Shown here: piece after piece, positions 39,801 through 47,119 of the stretch
How positions within the stretch are numbered: the stretch's first letter is position 1
How the letters are laid out: the number at the start of each line of letters is the position of its first letter
From: JBMNOZ01 sp050943335
GTDB lineage: Bacteria > Bacillota > Desulfitobacteriia > Desulfitobacteriales > Syntrophobotulaceae
Direction of reading: 5' to 3'
DNA length: 58,696 nt
Assembly (NCBI GenBank): GCA_050943335.1
Contig: JBMNOZ010000013.1
Span: 1 to 58,696, forward strand
Made by a program: the position numbers and the translations under genes
Notes under the pieces: generated by a model
What the model saw: only the letters and a program-made list of their open reading frames with translations
Told to the model about the DNA's origin: nothing
The model's database searches: none

Positions 39801-41054
39801 GTGAAAAAGCAATTTGTAAAAATTTTGCTTATTGGTTTCCTTTTAATCTTTAACCTTAGTATTCAACATTCGGGTATTTCTATTAGTGAAAACTCGATAA
39901 CAAAGAATGGACCTTTCCCCAATAAGCTCCTAGATATTAGTTTTCAAGAAAGCAATCCAGTCACAAAATTATTCAATTTTTTTAACCCTTCTGAAAAAGG
40001 TAAGCAAGTCACTCAATTAAAACTATTGCCGGGTGGGCAATCCATTGGAGTCACTTTACAAACTAAGGGAGTTTTGATAATTGGTCATGCTCCCATTATT
40101 GATGAGCAAGGCAAAGAAGTCTATCCGGCCAAGGATTCTGGGGTAGAAATAGGAGATGTTATCTTAAAAGTCAACGGTGTAAATGCCTTAAACGATCTTC
40201 AAGTCGCAAAAGAAATCAACAACCAGTGCAAAAAAAACAAAAAGATAGAGCTCGAAATCAAACGTCAAGAGAAGATTTTAAAAAAGAACATCGCCCCGGT
40301 TTATTGTTCCGAAACTTCCCGGTTTAGAATTGGCCTCTATATCAGGGACGAAGCTGCTGGCGTTGGAACCCTTACCTTTTTACACCCTCAAACTATGACT
40401 TTTGGAGCCTTGGGGCATGTTGTTACTGATTCAGACACTAAAAGTCAAATTGAATTGAGCGGCGGCAAAATTGTAGAATCCATGATTTACGCTATTGAAA
40501 AAGGAAAAAGTGGAGAGCCAGGAGAGAAAATTGCTGCCTTTGCTCAAGAATCTAACTTTTCCGGTCGAATAAACCAAAACAAAAGCAGTGGAATCTTTGG
40601 TATTTATGAAGGAAGAGTCGAAAATCCTTTTTTTAAAGAACCAATACCTGTGGCTTTAAAGTCAGAAATTAAAACCGGTAAAGCAGATATTTATACAGTA
40701 ATAGAAGGGAATAAGATTCAGAAGTTTGAGATAAAAATTGAAAAATTAATGCCTTATCGAAGTGACAATAAAAATATGGTTATCAGAGTTACTGACCCCG
40801 AGCTTCTAAGCAAAACTGGGGGAATTGTGCAAGGGATGAGCGGAAGTCCAATTATCCAAAACGGTAAAATAGTCGGAGCAGTAACTCATGTTTTTATCAA
40901 CGATTCTAATCGAGGTTATGCGGTATTTATAGAAAAAATGCTGGATGAATCTGGATTGTTGTCAAAATCAGCAACAAATCAAAACCAGATAACCGCCTTA
41001 GGCGGTTTTTTTTTGAAAAGAAGGAATTATTTTAGCGTTGTCGAAATAATGTAA
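39801..41054 (+). CDS. spoIVB: SpoIVB forespore serine peptidase
   Basis: Secreted from the forespore across its membrane, SpoIVB cleaves SpoIVFA and so unlocks processing of pro-sigma-K. I use GTG 39801 (417 residues) because GGAAAGG is 9 nt upstream; ATG 39771 is in frame but its GAGG is only 3 nt away. Order: signal anchor (FVKILLIGFLLIFNL), LPGGQSIGVTLQTKGVL, PDZ domain (GVEIGDVILKVNGVNAL), RIGLYIRDEAAGVGTLTF, catalytic histidine in GALGHVV, serine in GMSGSPI around residue 349. The last 16 or so codons run through an intrinsic terminator and the spo0A promoter, so the true C-terminus may be shorter (see findings). Confidence 0.93.
   Translation: MKKQFVKILLIGFLLIFNLSIQHSGISISENSITKNGPFPNKLLDISFQESNPVTKLFNFFNPSEKGKQVTQLKLLPGGQSIGVTLQTKGVLIIGHAPIIDEQGKEVYPAKDSGVEIGDVILKVNGVNALNDLQVAKEINNQCKKNKKIELEIKRQEKILKKNIAPVYCSETSRFRIGLYIRDEAAGVGTLTFLHPQTMTFGALGHVVTDSDTKSQIELSGGKIVESMIYAIEKGKSGEPGEKIAAFAQESNFSGRINQNKSSGIFGIYEGRVENPFFKEPIPVALKSEIKTGKADIYTVIEGNKIQKFEIKIEKLMPYRSDNKNMVIRVTDPELLSKTGGIVQGMSGSPIIQNGKIVGAVTHVFINDSNRGYAVFIEKMLDESGLLSKSATNQNQITALGGFFLKRRNYFSVVEIM
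40991..41014 (+). terminator. Intrinsic terminator inside the 3' end of spoIVB
   Basis: AACCGCC (40991-40997), loop TTA, GGCGGTT (41001-41007), with a nine-T run ending at 41014. This is a textbook terminator, but the spoIVB stop is 38 bp further on. Confidence 0.88.
41020..41048 (+). promoter_or_regulatory. Sigma-H promoter with 0A box for spo0A
   Basis: GAAGGAATT (41020-41028), 11-bp spacer, GTCGAAATA (41040-41048) fit RNAGGAWWW and RNNGAAWWW fully. An exact Spo0A box TGTCGAA lies at 41039-41045 over the -10. Predicted leader about 50 nt, with GGGGG before the ATG. Confidence 0.8.
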
Positions 41055-41106
41055 ATAAATATAAATAGAAATTTAACAATTACGCATAACGCTGGGGGAA
41101 TAAGAT

Positions 41107-41913
41107 ATGGAACAGATCAGTGTCTTGCTCGCGGATGATAATCGCGACGTTATTGAAATACTTCGAAATTATGTCAACGACCAGGAAGACATGCAACTGG
41201 CGGGTGTTGCTTTTAACGGTAATGAGGCTTTGACATTGATAAGAAGTAAGGATCCGGATATTGTTATTCTAGATGTCATCATGCCTCATCTAGACGGCTT
41301 AGGGGTTTTGGAGGCCTTAAACGAGGGAAACCATTTTCGTGCCAAAGTTATTGTCCTTACCTCTTTTGGGCAAGAAAGTATCACTCAACGGGCTTTGAAA
41401 CTGGGCGCGGATTATTATATTATGAAGCCGTTTGATTTACATACCCTTGGAAAAAGAATTAGACAGCTTGCTGGTTACAACCAGGTTGTTCCAATTATTA
41501 ATTCCGATACCACAAAATGTTTGGTTCAAACACAGTCTGAACCAAATCTGGCAAATAGGACTGACAAAGATATAAGCTTGGAAGTAACTAGAATAATTCA
41601 ACAAATGGGAGTTCCCGCCCATGTCAAAGGCTACCAGTATTTAAGAGACTCCATTGTTTTTGTGGTAAATGAAGTTTCCCTATTAGGGGCGGTAACTAAA
41701 GAGTTATATCCAAGAATTGCCGAAAAACATAATACAACTCCAAGTAGAGTGGAAAGAGCTATCCGTCATGCTATTGAATTAGCTTGGGATAGGGGCAATA
41801 TAGAATATATGACCGAGCTTTTCGGATATACGATTAATGTTGAAAGAGGTAAACCCACCAATTCCGAATTTATAGCCATGGTAGCGGATAAGCTTCGTAT
41901 TTCAAATTTTTAA
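41107..41913 (+). CDS. spo0A: Sporulation response regulator Spo0A
   Basis: Master regulator of sporulation entry. The 268 residues have a receiver domain with the acidic pair LLADDN, phosphoacceptor Asp56 in DIVILDVIMPHLDG, the threonine (VLTSFG) and lysine (MKPFD) of the switch, then the Spo0A DNA-binding domain with VTRIIQQMGVPAHVKGYQYL, TPSRVERAIRHAIELAW and KPTNSEFIAMVADKLR. A sigma-H promoter and a 0A box precede it, as expected for autoregulation. Confidence 0.98.
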   Translation: MEQISVLLADDNRDVIEILRNYVNDQEDMQLAGVAFNGNEALTLIRSKDPDIVILDVIMPHLDGLGVLEALNEGNHFRAKVIVLTSFGQESITQRALKLGADYYIMKPFDLHTLGKRIRQLAGYNQVVPIINSDTTKCLVQTQSEPNLANRTDKDISLEVTRIIQQMGVPAHVKGYQYLRDSIVFVVNEVSLLGAVTKELYPRIAEKHNTTPSRVERAIRHAIELAWDRGNIEYMTELFGYTINVERGKPTNSEFIAMVADKLRISNF

Positions 41914-41944
41914 TTTCCTTAATATTTGGATTATAAACAGACAG

Positions 41945-41978
41945 CCTTTATTTTTTAAAAAATAAAGGTTTGTTTTTT
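41945..41978 (+). terminator. Terminator after spo0A
   Basis: CCTTTATTTTTT (41945-41956) and AAAAAATAAAGG (41957-41968) form a perfect inverted repeat, followed by TTTGTTTTTT. Confidence 0.8.
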
Positions 41979-42047
41979 CTATAGTCTAAATTTCTTTCAT
42001 TTGAATATTATTTCCTAAGGACAAGTCTCTTAGGGGGGATATATTCA

Positions 42048-42641
42048 ATGAAAGAAATGTTTTTTAAACATTTGCGCCACTACTGGTTAATATATCTTAC
42101 TCTTTGCAGTGTCCTACTGGCCGGAATCGTTTTTGGGGTCATTGGGGCGGGAGCTTTAGGGCCAGCGAAAGCCGAAGAACTGTCTGAGTTTTTCAATAAT
42201 TTACTTCTTCAACAGCCTAAAACTGTTGATATTGCTTTTATCCGCCATTTAGCCCGGGATAGTTTTATTATGATGGCCGGGATTTGGCTATTGGGGTTAA
42301 CAGTGATTGGCACGCCTTTAATCTACTTGATTGTATTTACCCGCGGTTTTATTCTCGGGTTTACTATCGCTTTTATTCTGCATTTAAAAAAATTAATTGG
42401 GCTAGGATTAGTGGTGATTACCATAATATTGCCTTCACTTTTGGTAGTTCCTTGCCTTTTATTGGCGGCGGGATTGGCGACGATCTTTTCTTTCCTTTTA
42501 TTAAAAGGGAGAAATAATGGCAATGTTTTGCGGAAAGATTTTTTGCATTACTGTGCCGCTTCTTTACTTATCTGTCTCGGAGCAGTAGCAGCCGGAGTCC
42601 TCCAAGGGTATTTTTCTATTGCCGGCGCGTTGCTGTTTTAA
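42048..42641 (+). CDS. spoIIM: Stage II sporulation protein M
   Basis: Component of the SpoIIDMP machine that thins septal peptidoglycan during engulfment. The 197-residue membrane protein has about five helices; LCSVLLAGIVFGVIGAGAL at the N-terminus and YLIVFTRGFILGFTIAFIL in the middle match the family, and the end is YCAASLLICLGAVAAGVLQG. The ATG follows TAGGGGGGAT. Position between spo0A and xerD is usual in Clostridia. Confidence 0.93.
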   Translation: MKEMFFKHLRHYWLIYLTLCSVLLAGIVFGVIGAGALGPAKAEELSEFFNNLLLQQPKTVDIAFIRHLARDSFIMMAGIWLLGLTVIGTPLIYLIVFTRGFILGFTIAFILHLKKLIGLGLVVITIILPSLLVVPCLLLAAGLATIFSFLLLKGRNNGNVLRKDFLHYCAASLLICLGAVAAGVLQGYFSIAGALLF

Positions 42642-42647
42642 GCATTT

Positions 42648-42676
42648 GGAGGAAAAAACCCCTCATTGTCGAAATA
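42648..42676 (+). promoter_or_regulatory. Sigma-H-type promoter with 0A box for xerD-deoB-punA-pdp
   Basis: GGAGGAAAA (42648-42656), 11-bp spacer, GTCGAAATA (42668-42676) fit the sigma-H consensus fully. An exact 0A box TGTCGAA lies at 42667-42673. The -10 region shares TTGTCGAAATAAT with the spo0A promoter. Confidence 0.65.
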
Positions 42677-42695
42677 ATTAACTCAGGGGGTTTTT
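42653..42695 (+). terminator. Terminator-shaped hairpin enclosing the xerD promoter and ribosome binding site
   Basis: AAAAACCCCT (42654-42663) pairs with AGGGGGTTTTT (42685-42695) with one bulged G; loop 21 nt. The right arm holds the xerD ribosome binding site AGGGGG and its TTTTT touches the ATG at 42696. Confidence 0.6.
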
Positions 42696-43655
42696 ATGAA
42701 AAATAAAAAGTCAATTGACAGCGAGCTTTTAAATGAATACCTCTACCATCTTAAGGTTGAGAAAGGGTTGGCCCAAAATTCATATTTAAACTATGCACGG
42801 GATTTGCATAAATTTTGTGATTTTCTGCAGTCTAGAGGTAAAGACTGTTTAAGTTGTAAATCTTCTGATATTAAGGCTTTTTTGTTTCAGGAAAAGGAAA
42901 AAGGGCTTTCCGGAAAAACGTTAGCTCGTTACAGTGCGGCCATTCGTGGGTTTTACGGATTTTTAATCCAAGAGGATAAAATAATTGAGGATCCAACCAT
43001 CTATTTAACCACCCCCAAGCTGGAACATAAACTTCCGGACATCTTTCCGGAAACTGAATTTAAGAAGCTGTTAAATAACAATCAAAAACAGGGCGGTAAA
43101 GAACCGGATCTTCTCGAACTGCGAAATAAGGCTTTAGTTGAAGTATTATACGGTAGTGGATTGAGAGTCTCTGAGGTGACGAAACTCAGTTTAAATGACA
43201 TCTCTTTAGATTTAGGTTATATACGGTGTCGGGGGAAGGGCAACAAAGAACGCCTGGTGCCTTTAGGGGAGCCAGGGGTAAGAATTATCAGAGAATATAT
43301 CAGTCTGGCTAGAAATAAACTTTTACAGCGCAATAAAAACGTTAGCGCCAGTGTTAGCAATACATTGTTTTTGAATGCTTCAGGGAAACCTCTTTCTCGC
43401 CAGGGTGTCTGGTATATACTTAGGGAATGGGCGAAAGAAAATGGAGTAGATAAAAAGATTTATCCCCATCTCCTGCGCCATAGTTTTGCCACCCATTTAT
43501 TGGATAATGGTGCTGATTTACGGTCTGTACAGGAGATGCTTGGTCATGCCGATATCTCAACAACTCAAATTTATACCCATCTTTCCCGGAAACGAATTTT
43601 AGATGTTTTTCGCAAGGCCCACCCTCGTGCGAAAAAAGGAGAGGAACAGAATTGA
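42696..43655 (+). CDS. xerD: Site-specific tyrosine recombinase XerD
   Basis: Resolves chromosome dimers at dif with XerC. 319 residues: SAM-like N-domain (LLNEYLYHLKVEKGLAQNSY, LARYSAAIRGFYGFL), then the catalytic domain with Arg in YGSGLRVSEV, HLLRHSFATHLLDNG, GHADISTTQIYTHLSR with the nucleophilic tyrosine near residue 293. Slightly longer than the usual 295-300. Ends 4 bp inside deoB (TTGA). I see no recombination partner or att site near it, so it is chromosomal XerD rather than an integrase. Confidence 0.93.
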   Translation: MKNKKSIDSELLNEYLYHLKVEKGLAQNSYLNYARDLHKFCDFLQSRGKDCLSCKSSDIKAFLFQEKEKGLSGKTLARYSAAIRGFYGFLIQEDKIIEDPTIYLTTPKLEHKLPDIFPETEFKKLLNNNQKQGGKEPDLLELRNKALVEVLYGSGLRVSEVTKLSLNDISLDLGYIRCRGKGNKERLVPLGEPGVRIIREYISLARNKLLQRNKNVSASVSNTLFLNASGKPLSRQGVWYILREWAKENGVDKKIYPHLLRHSFATHLLDNGADLRSVQEMLGHADISTTQIYTHLSRKRILDVFRKAHPRAKKGEEQN

Positions 43656-44824
43656 AAAGAGTAGTGATTCTAATATTAGACAGTCTAGGAATCGGAGAGG
43701 CACCAGATGCAGCCGCTTATGGGGATGAGGGCAGCAATACCTTGGGCAATATTCTGAGAAAAATAGGGGCATTAAAAATTCCCCATTTGCAGGGTTTAGG
43801 TCTAGGCAATATTGTCCCCCTTCCTAATCTTCAGCCGGCAAAGCAGCCGGCCGCCAGTTTCGGAAAAATGGCTCCTCGTTCCGCCGGAAAAGATACTATC
43901 ACAGGACATTGGGAAATTGCTGGATTAATCACGGAAAAACCTTTTCCGACTTTTCAGCAGGGTTTCCCAACGGATTTTATCAAAAGATTCGAAAAAGAAA
44001 TTGGCCGGAAGGTAATCGGTAATGAAGTGGCTTCAGGAACTGAGATCTTAAAACGTTTAGGACCGGAACATGTAAAAACCGGGAAACCCATTGTGTATAC
44101 TTCGGCAGACTCGGTGTTTCAAATCGCTGCCCACGAAGAAGTAATACCTCTTAACGAATTGTTATCGATTTGTAGAAGAGCTCGGGAAATGCTTAGCGGA
44201 GAACTTCAAGTGGCCCGGGTCATAGCTCGTCCATTTATTGGCCAGGAGGGCAATTATCGGCGGACTGCCAATAGACAAGATTTTTCTCTCCAGCCACACC
44301 GTGAGACATTATTAGACTTAGTTGCCGAGAGGGGATATAAAGTTTTAGCCGTGGGCAAAATATACGATATTTTTGCCGGGCGAGGGATATCTGAATATCA
44401 GGCCACAGTGGGGAATATAGATGGAATAGAAAAAACTATTTACTATTTAAAGAGAAAAGACCCTGGTTTGATTTTTACAAATTTTGTTGACTTTGATACC
44501 CTTTACGGTCATCGAAATGATGTAGCTGGGTATGCACGGGCTCTGGAAGAATTTGATTCTAGATTGCCCGCCATCCTTAAAGCCTTAACTTCGGAGGATA
44601 TTCTGATAATTACTGCGGATCATGGCTGCGATCCCACAACCCAAAGCACGGATCATTCCCGGGAGTATGTTCCTTTGCTTGTTTACGGCCGGGGATTGAA
44701 GGGAGGAGTCAACCTAGGTGTGAGAACAACTTTTGCCGATGTAGGTGCTATGGTTGCAGAATATTTAGGGTTGAAGGAATTTCCGGCCGGGCAAAGTTTT
44801 TACCAAAGCCTAGAAAAAGTTTAA
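43652..44824 (+). CDS. deoB: Phosphopentomutase
   Basis: Interconverts (deoxy)ribose 1- and 5-phosphate in nucleoside breakdown. 390 residues from a TTG overlapping xerD. Alkaline phosphatase-superfamily metal ligands: LILDSLGIGEAPDAAAYGD, DTITGHWEIAG, NFVDFDTLYGHRND, and ITADHGCDPTTQSTDHSREY. Complete. Confidence 0.97.
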   Translation: MKRVVILILDSLGIGEAPDAAAYGDEGSNTLGNILRKIGALKIPHLQGLGLGNIVPLPNLQPAKQPAASFGKMAPRSAGKDTITGHWEIAGLITEKPFPTFQQGFPTDFIKRFEKEIGRKVIGNEVASGTEILKRLGPEHVKTGKPIVYTSADSVFQIAAHEEVIPLNELLSICRRAREMLSGELQVARVIARPFIGQEGNYRRTANRQDFSLQPHRETLLDLVAERGYKVLAVGKIYDIFAGRGISEYQATVGNIDGIEKTIYYLKRKDPGLIFTNFVDFDTLYGHRNDVAGYARALEEFDSRLPAILKALTSEDILIITADHGCDPTTQSTDHSREYVPLLVYGRGLKGGVNLGVRTTFADVGAMVAEYLGLKEFPAGQSFYQSLEKV

Positions 44825-44859
44825 AGATGAGGATTATGTGATTGGAAGGAGATCTGGGA

Positions 44860-45696
44860 ATGATTAAGGAAAAAACAAAAACCACTAAATTTAACGAAGC
44901 GCGAATGTATTTAGAAGAAAAAATCCCCTACTCTCCTGTTTTAGGAGTTGTTCTAGGGTCAGGGTTGGGGGGATTTGTAGATACTTTGGAAGATAGGGTA
45001 GAAATTTGCTACAAAGATATTCCCCATTTTCCACAGACCACAGTCCGAGGACATTCTGGGAAACTTGTTTGTGGCCGTTTAAAAGAGAAAATAGTTTTAG
45101 CCATGCAAGGCCGATTTCATTATTACGAAGGGTACGATTTGCAACAGGTGACCTTTCCGATACGAGTAATGTTGATGATGGGAATAAAAAAACTGATCGT
45201 AACCAATGCTGCCGGCGGCATAAATCAAGACTATAGTCCGGGGGATTTGGTGCTTATTAAAGACCATCTTAATTTAATGGGCGCAAATCCGTTAAGGGGA
45301 ATAAATATTTCGACTTTAGGGCCAAGATTTCCCGACTTGAGTGAAGCCTATAGTGTCGAGATGAGAGAACTGGGGCGTAAAATTTTAATGGACCTGGGCT
45401 TAAAACCTCACGAAGGAGTGTATGCTGCTGTAAGCGGCCCAAGTTACGAGACACCAGCAGAGATAAGATTTTTGAAAACCATCGGTGCGGATTTGGTAGG
45501 GATGTCCACCGTTCCCGAGGTAATTGTCGCTAATCACGGAGGAGCCGAGGTTTTGGGTGTTTCCTGTGTTACAAACTACGCAGCCGGGATAAAAGATCAA
45601 AAATTAGATCATACGGGAGTAATTGCTATTGCAGACCAAGCGGAAGAAAAATTTATAAACTTTATGACCAGGACAATCGAATTATTAAGGTGTTAA
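44860..45696 (+). CDS. punA: Purine-nucleoside phosphorylase
   Basis: Trimeric type: splits (deoxy)guanosine and inosine to base and ribose 1-phosphate. 278 residues from ATG 44860 (AAGGAGAT upstream). Motifs: VLGSGLGGFVD, TVRGHSGKLVCG, MQGRFHYYEGYD, VTNAAGGIN, and GPSYETPAEIRFLKTIGADLVGMSTVPEVIVA-type region with the purine-binding Glu and Asn. Feeds DeoB. Confidence 0.96.
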   Translation: MIKEKTKTTKFNEARMYLEEKIPYSPVLGVVLGSGLGGFVDTLEDRVEICYKDIPHFPQTTVRGHSGKLVCGRLKEKIVLAMQGRFHYYEGYDLQQVTFPIRVMLMMGIKKLIVTNAAGGINQDYSPGDLVLIKDHLNLMGANPLRGINISTLGPRFPDLSEAYSVEMRELGRKILMDLGLKPHEGVYAAVSGPSYETPAEIRFLKTIGADLVGMSTVPEVIVANHGGAEVLGVSCVTNYAAGIKDQKLDHTGVIAIADQAEEKFINFMTRTIELLRC

Positions 45697-45700
45697 AAGT

Positions 45701-46996
45701 ATGAGAATAGTAGAAATAATTGAAAAAAAGAAAAAGGGCCAGGAACTTAATACAGAGGAAATTAAGTTCTTTGTCCAACGATATGCGGCAGGTCTAATCC
45801 CGGATTATCAAGCAGCGGCTTTATTAATGGCTATTTATTTTAAAGGGATGACTATTCGGGAAACAGTCACTTTAACCCTAGCGATGGCTCAAAGTGGGGA
45901 GCAGGTAAATATTGATATTCCGGGTAAGGTTGTGGTAGATAAACATAGCTCAGGCGGGGTAGGGGATAAAACTACTTTGATAGTTGCACCTCTGGTTGCT
46001 GCCTGTGGGGTGCCAGTAGCGAAAATGTCCGGCCGGGGTTTAGGTCATACCGGGGGGACAATTGATAAATTAGAGGCCATCCCTGGTTTTAGGGCGGAAT
46101 TAAGCCTCGATGATTTTATAGAGTTGGTGAAAAAATCGGGGTTATCTATTATTGCCCAGACAGAAAATTTAGTCCCCGCGGACAAAAAACTTTATGCCCT
46201 GAGAGATGTCACCGCTACTGTAGACTCTTTACCTTTAATCGCTTCTTCGATTATGAGTAAAAAAATTGCTTCCGGGGCTCAAGGGATTGTTTTAGATGTC
46301 AAATATGGTAGCGGGGCGTTTATGAAAACTGTTGATAAAGCCAAAGAACTAGCCCAGACCATGGTTCAAATCGGCAAGCATGTAAGGCGAGAGACAATCG
46401 CAATCTTAAGCTCTATGGACCAACCTTTGGGTCGAGCAGTCGGGAATAGTTTGGAAGTAATGGAGGCTGTGAAATGTTTGCAGGGGAAGGGTCCGGCTGA
46501 TTTAATGGAGGTTTGCTTAGAACTTTCCAGCTGGATGCTTGTTGTGGGTCAAAAGGCACCTACTTTAGAGAGCGCTCAAAAGATGCTGCAAAAGGCTTTA
46601 GTTAGCGGGCAGGCAGAGGCTAAATTTTTAGAATTCTTAGAAGCCCAAGGAGCTGACCCTGGGGCGGTAAATGATTTGCCTTTAGCACCTGTGAAAGTAG
46701 AATATAAGGCTGAAAAGGAGGGTTTTATCCACAGCATTGAAGCCCTCAAAATAGGTTTATGCGCCATGCTCATAGGTGGTGGCCGGGAAAACAAAGACAG
46801 TGAGATTGATTATGGGGCAGGACTTTATCTTTTGAAAAAACAGGGAGAATATGTCCGGGTTGGAGAACCGATTATACTTTTATACACCTCTTTACCCGTC
46901 AAAATAGCTGCGGCGCGGGAAATATTAGACGAGGCTGTAATCATTGGCCGTGAACAGGTTCCGACTTCAAAACCGATAGGGGCTGTTATCAATTAG
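45701..46996 (+). CDS. pdp: Pyrimidine-nucleoside phosphorylase
   Basis: Splits uridine or thymidine with phosphate. The 431 residues have the family signature region SGRGLGHTGGTIDKLE, preceded by KHSSGGVGDKTTL for phosphate binding, plus VPADKKLYALRDVTATVDS and SIMSKKIASGAQGIVLDVK. At this length and with broad Firmicute context, pdp (pyrimidine) is more likely than deoA (thymidine only). With deoB and punA it completes a nucleoside salvage set. Confidence 0.94.
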   Translation: MRIVEIIEKKKKGQELNTEEIKFFVQRYAAGLIPDYQAAALLMAIYFKGMTIRETVTLTLAMAQSGEQVNIDIPGKVVVDKHSSGGVGDKTTLIVAPLVAACGVPVAKMSGRGLGHTGGTIDKLEAIPGFRAELSLDDFIELVKKSGLSIIAQTENLVPADKKLYALRDVTATVDSLPLIASSIMSKKIASGAQGIVLDVKYGSGAFMKTVDKAKELAQTMVQIGKHVRRETIAILSSMDQPLGRAVGNSLEVMEAVKCLQGKGPADLMEVCLELSSWMLVVGQKAPTLESAQKMLQKALVSGQAEAKFLEFLEAQGADPGAVNDLPLAPVKVEYKAEKEGFIHSIEALKIGLCAMLIGGGRENKDSEIDYGAGLYLLKKQGEYVRVGEPIILLYTSLPVKIAAAREILDEAVIIGREQVPTSKPIGAVIN

Positions 46997-47054
46997 ATTC
47001 AAATAAAGAGACAGGGAGGAAGTTCTTTTCTTTTGTCTAAAAATTTTTAAAATT

Positions 47055-47084
47055 AAAGGGAAATCTTTGAAATAAGAAGAATAA
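47055..47084 (+). promoter_or_regulatory. Weak sigma-H-like promoter upstream of the FIST/HD-GYP gene
   Basis: AAAGGGAAA (47055-47063), 12-bp spacer, GAAGAATAA (47076-47084): 8 of 9 and 9 of 9 fits to a loose consensus in AT-rich DNA. Confidence 0.25.
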
Positions 47085-47119
47085 TATATTTTTGAGCAAA
47101 AAAATAAGGGGGCCCTGGC

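Noticed and set aside
42003..42031. Sigma-E promoter for spoIIM with -35 GAATATT
   Set aside because: The -35 fits, but nothing like CATACAAT occurs at the right distance.
42696..43655. xerD as a phage or transposon integrase
   Set aside because: Position between spoIIM and deoB is standard for chromosomal XerD; no att repeats, phage genes or composition change nearby.
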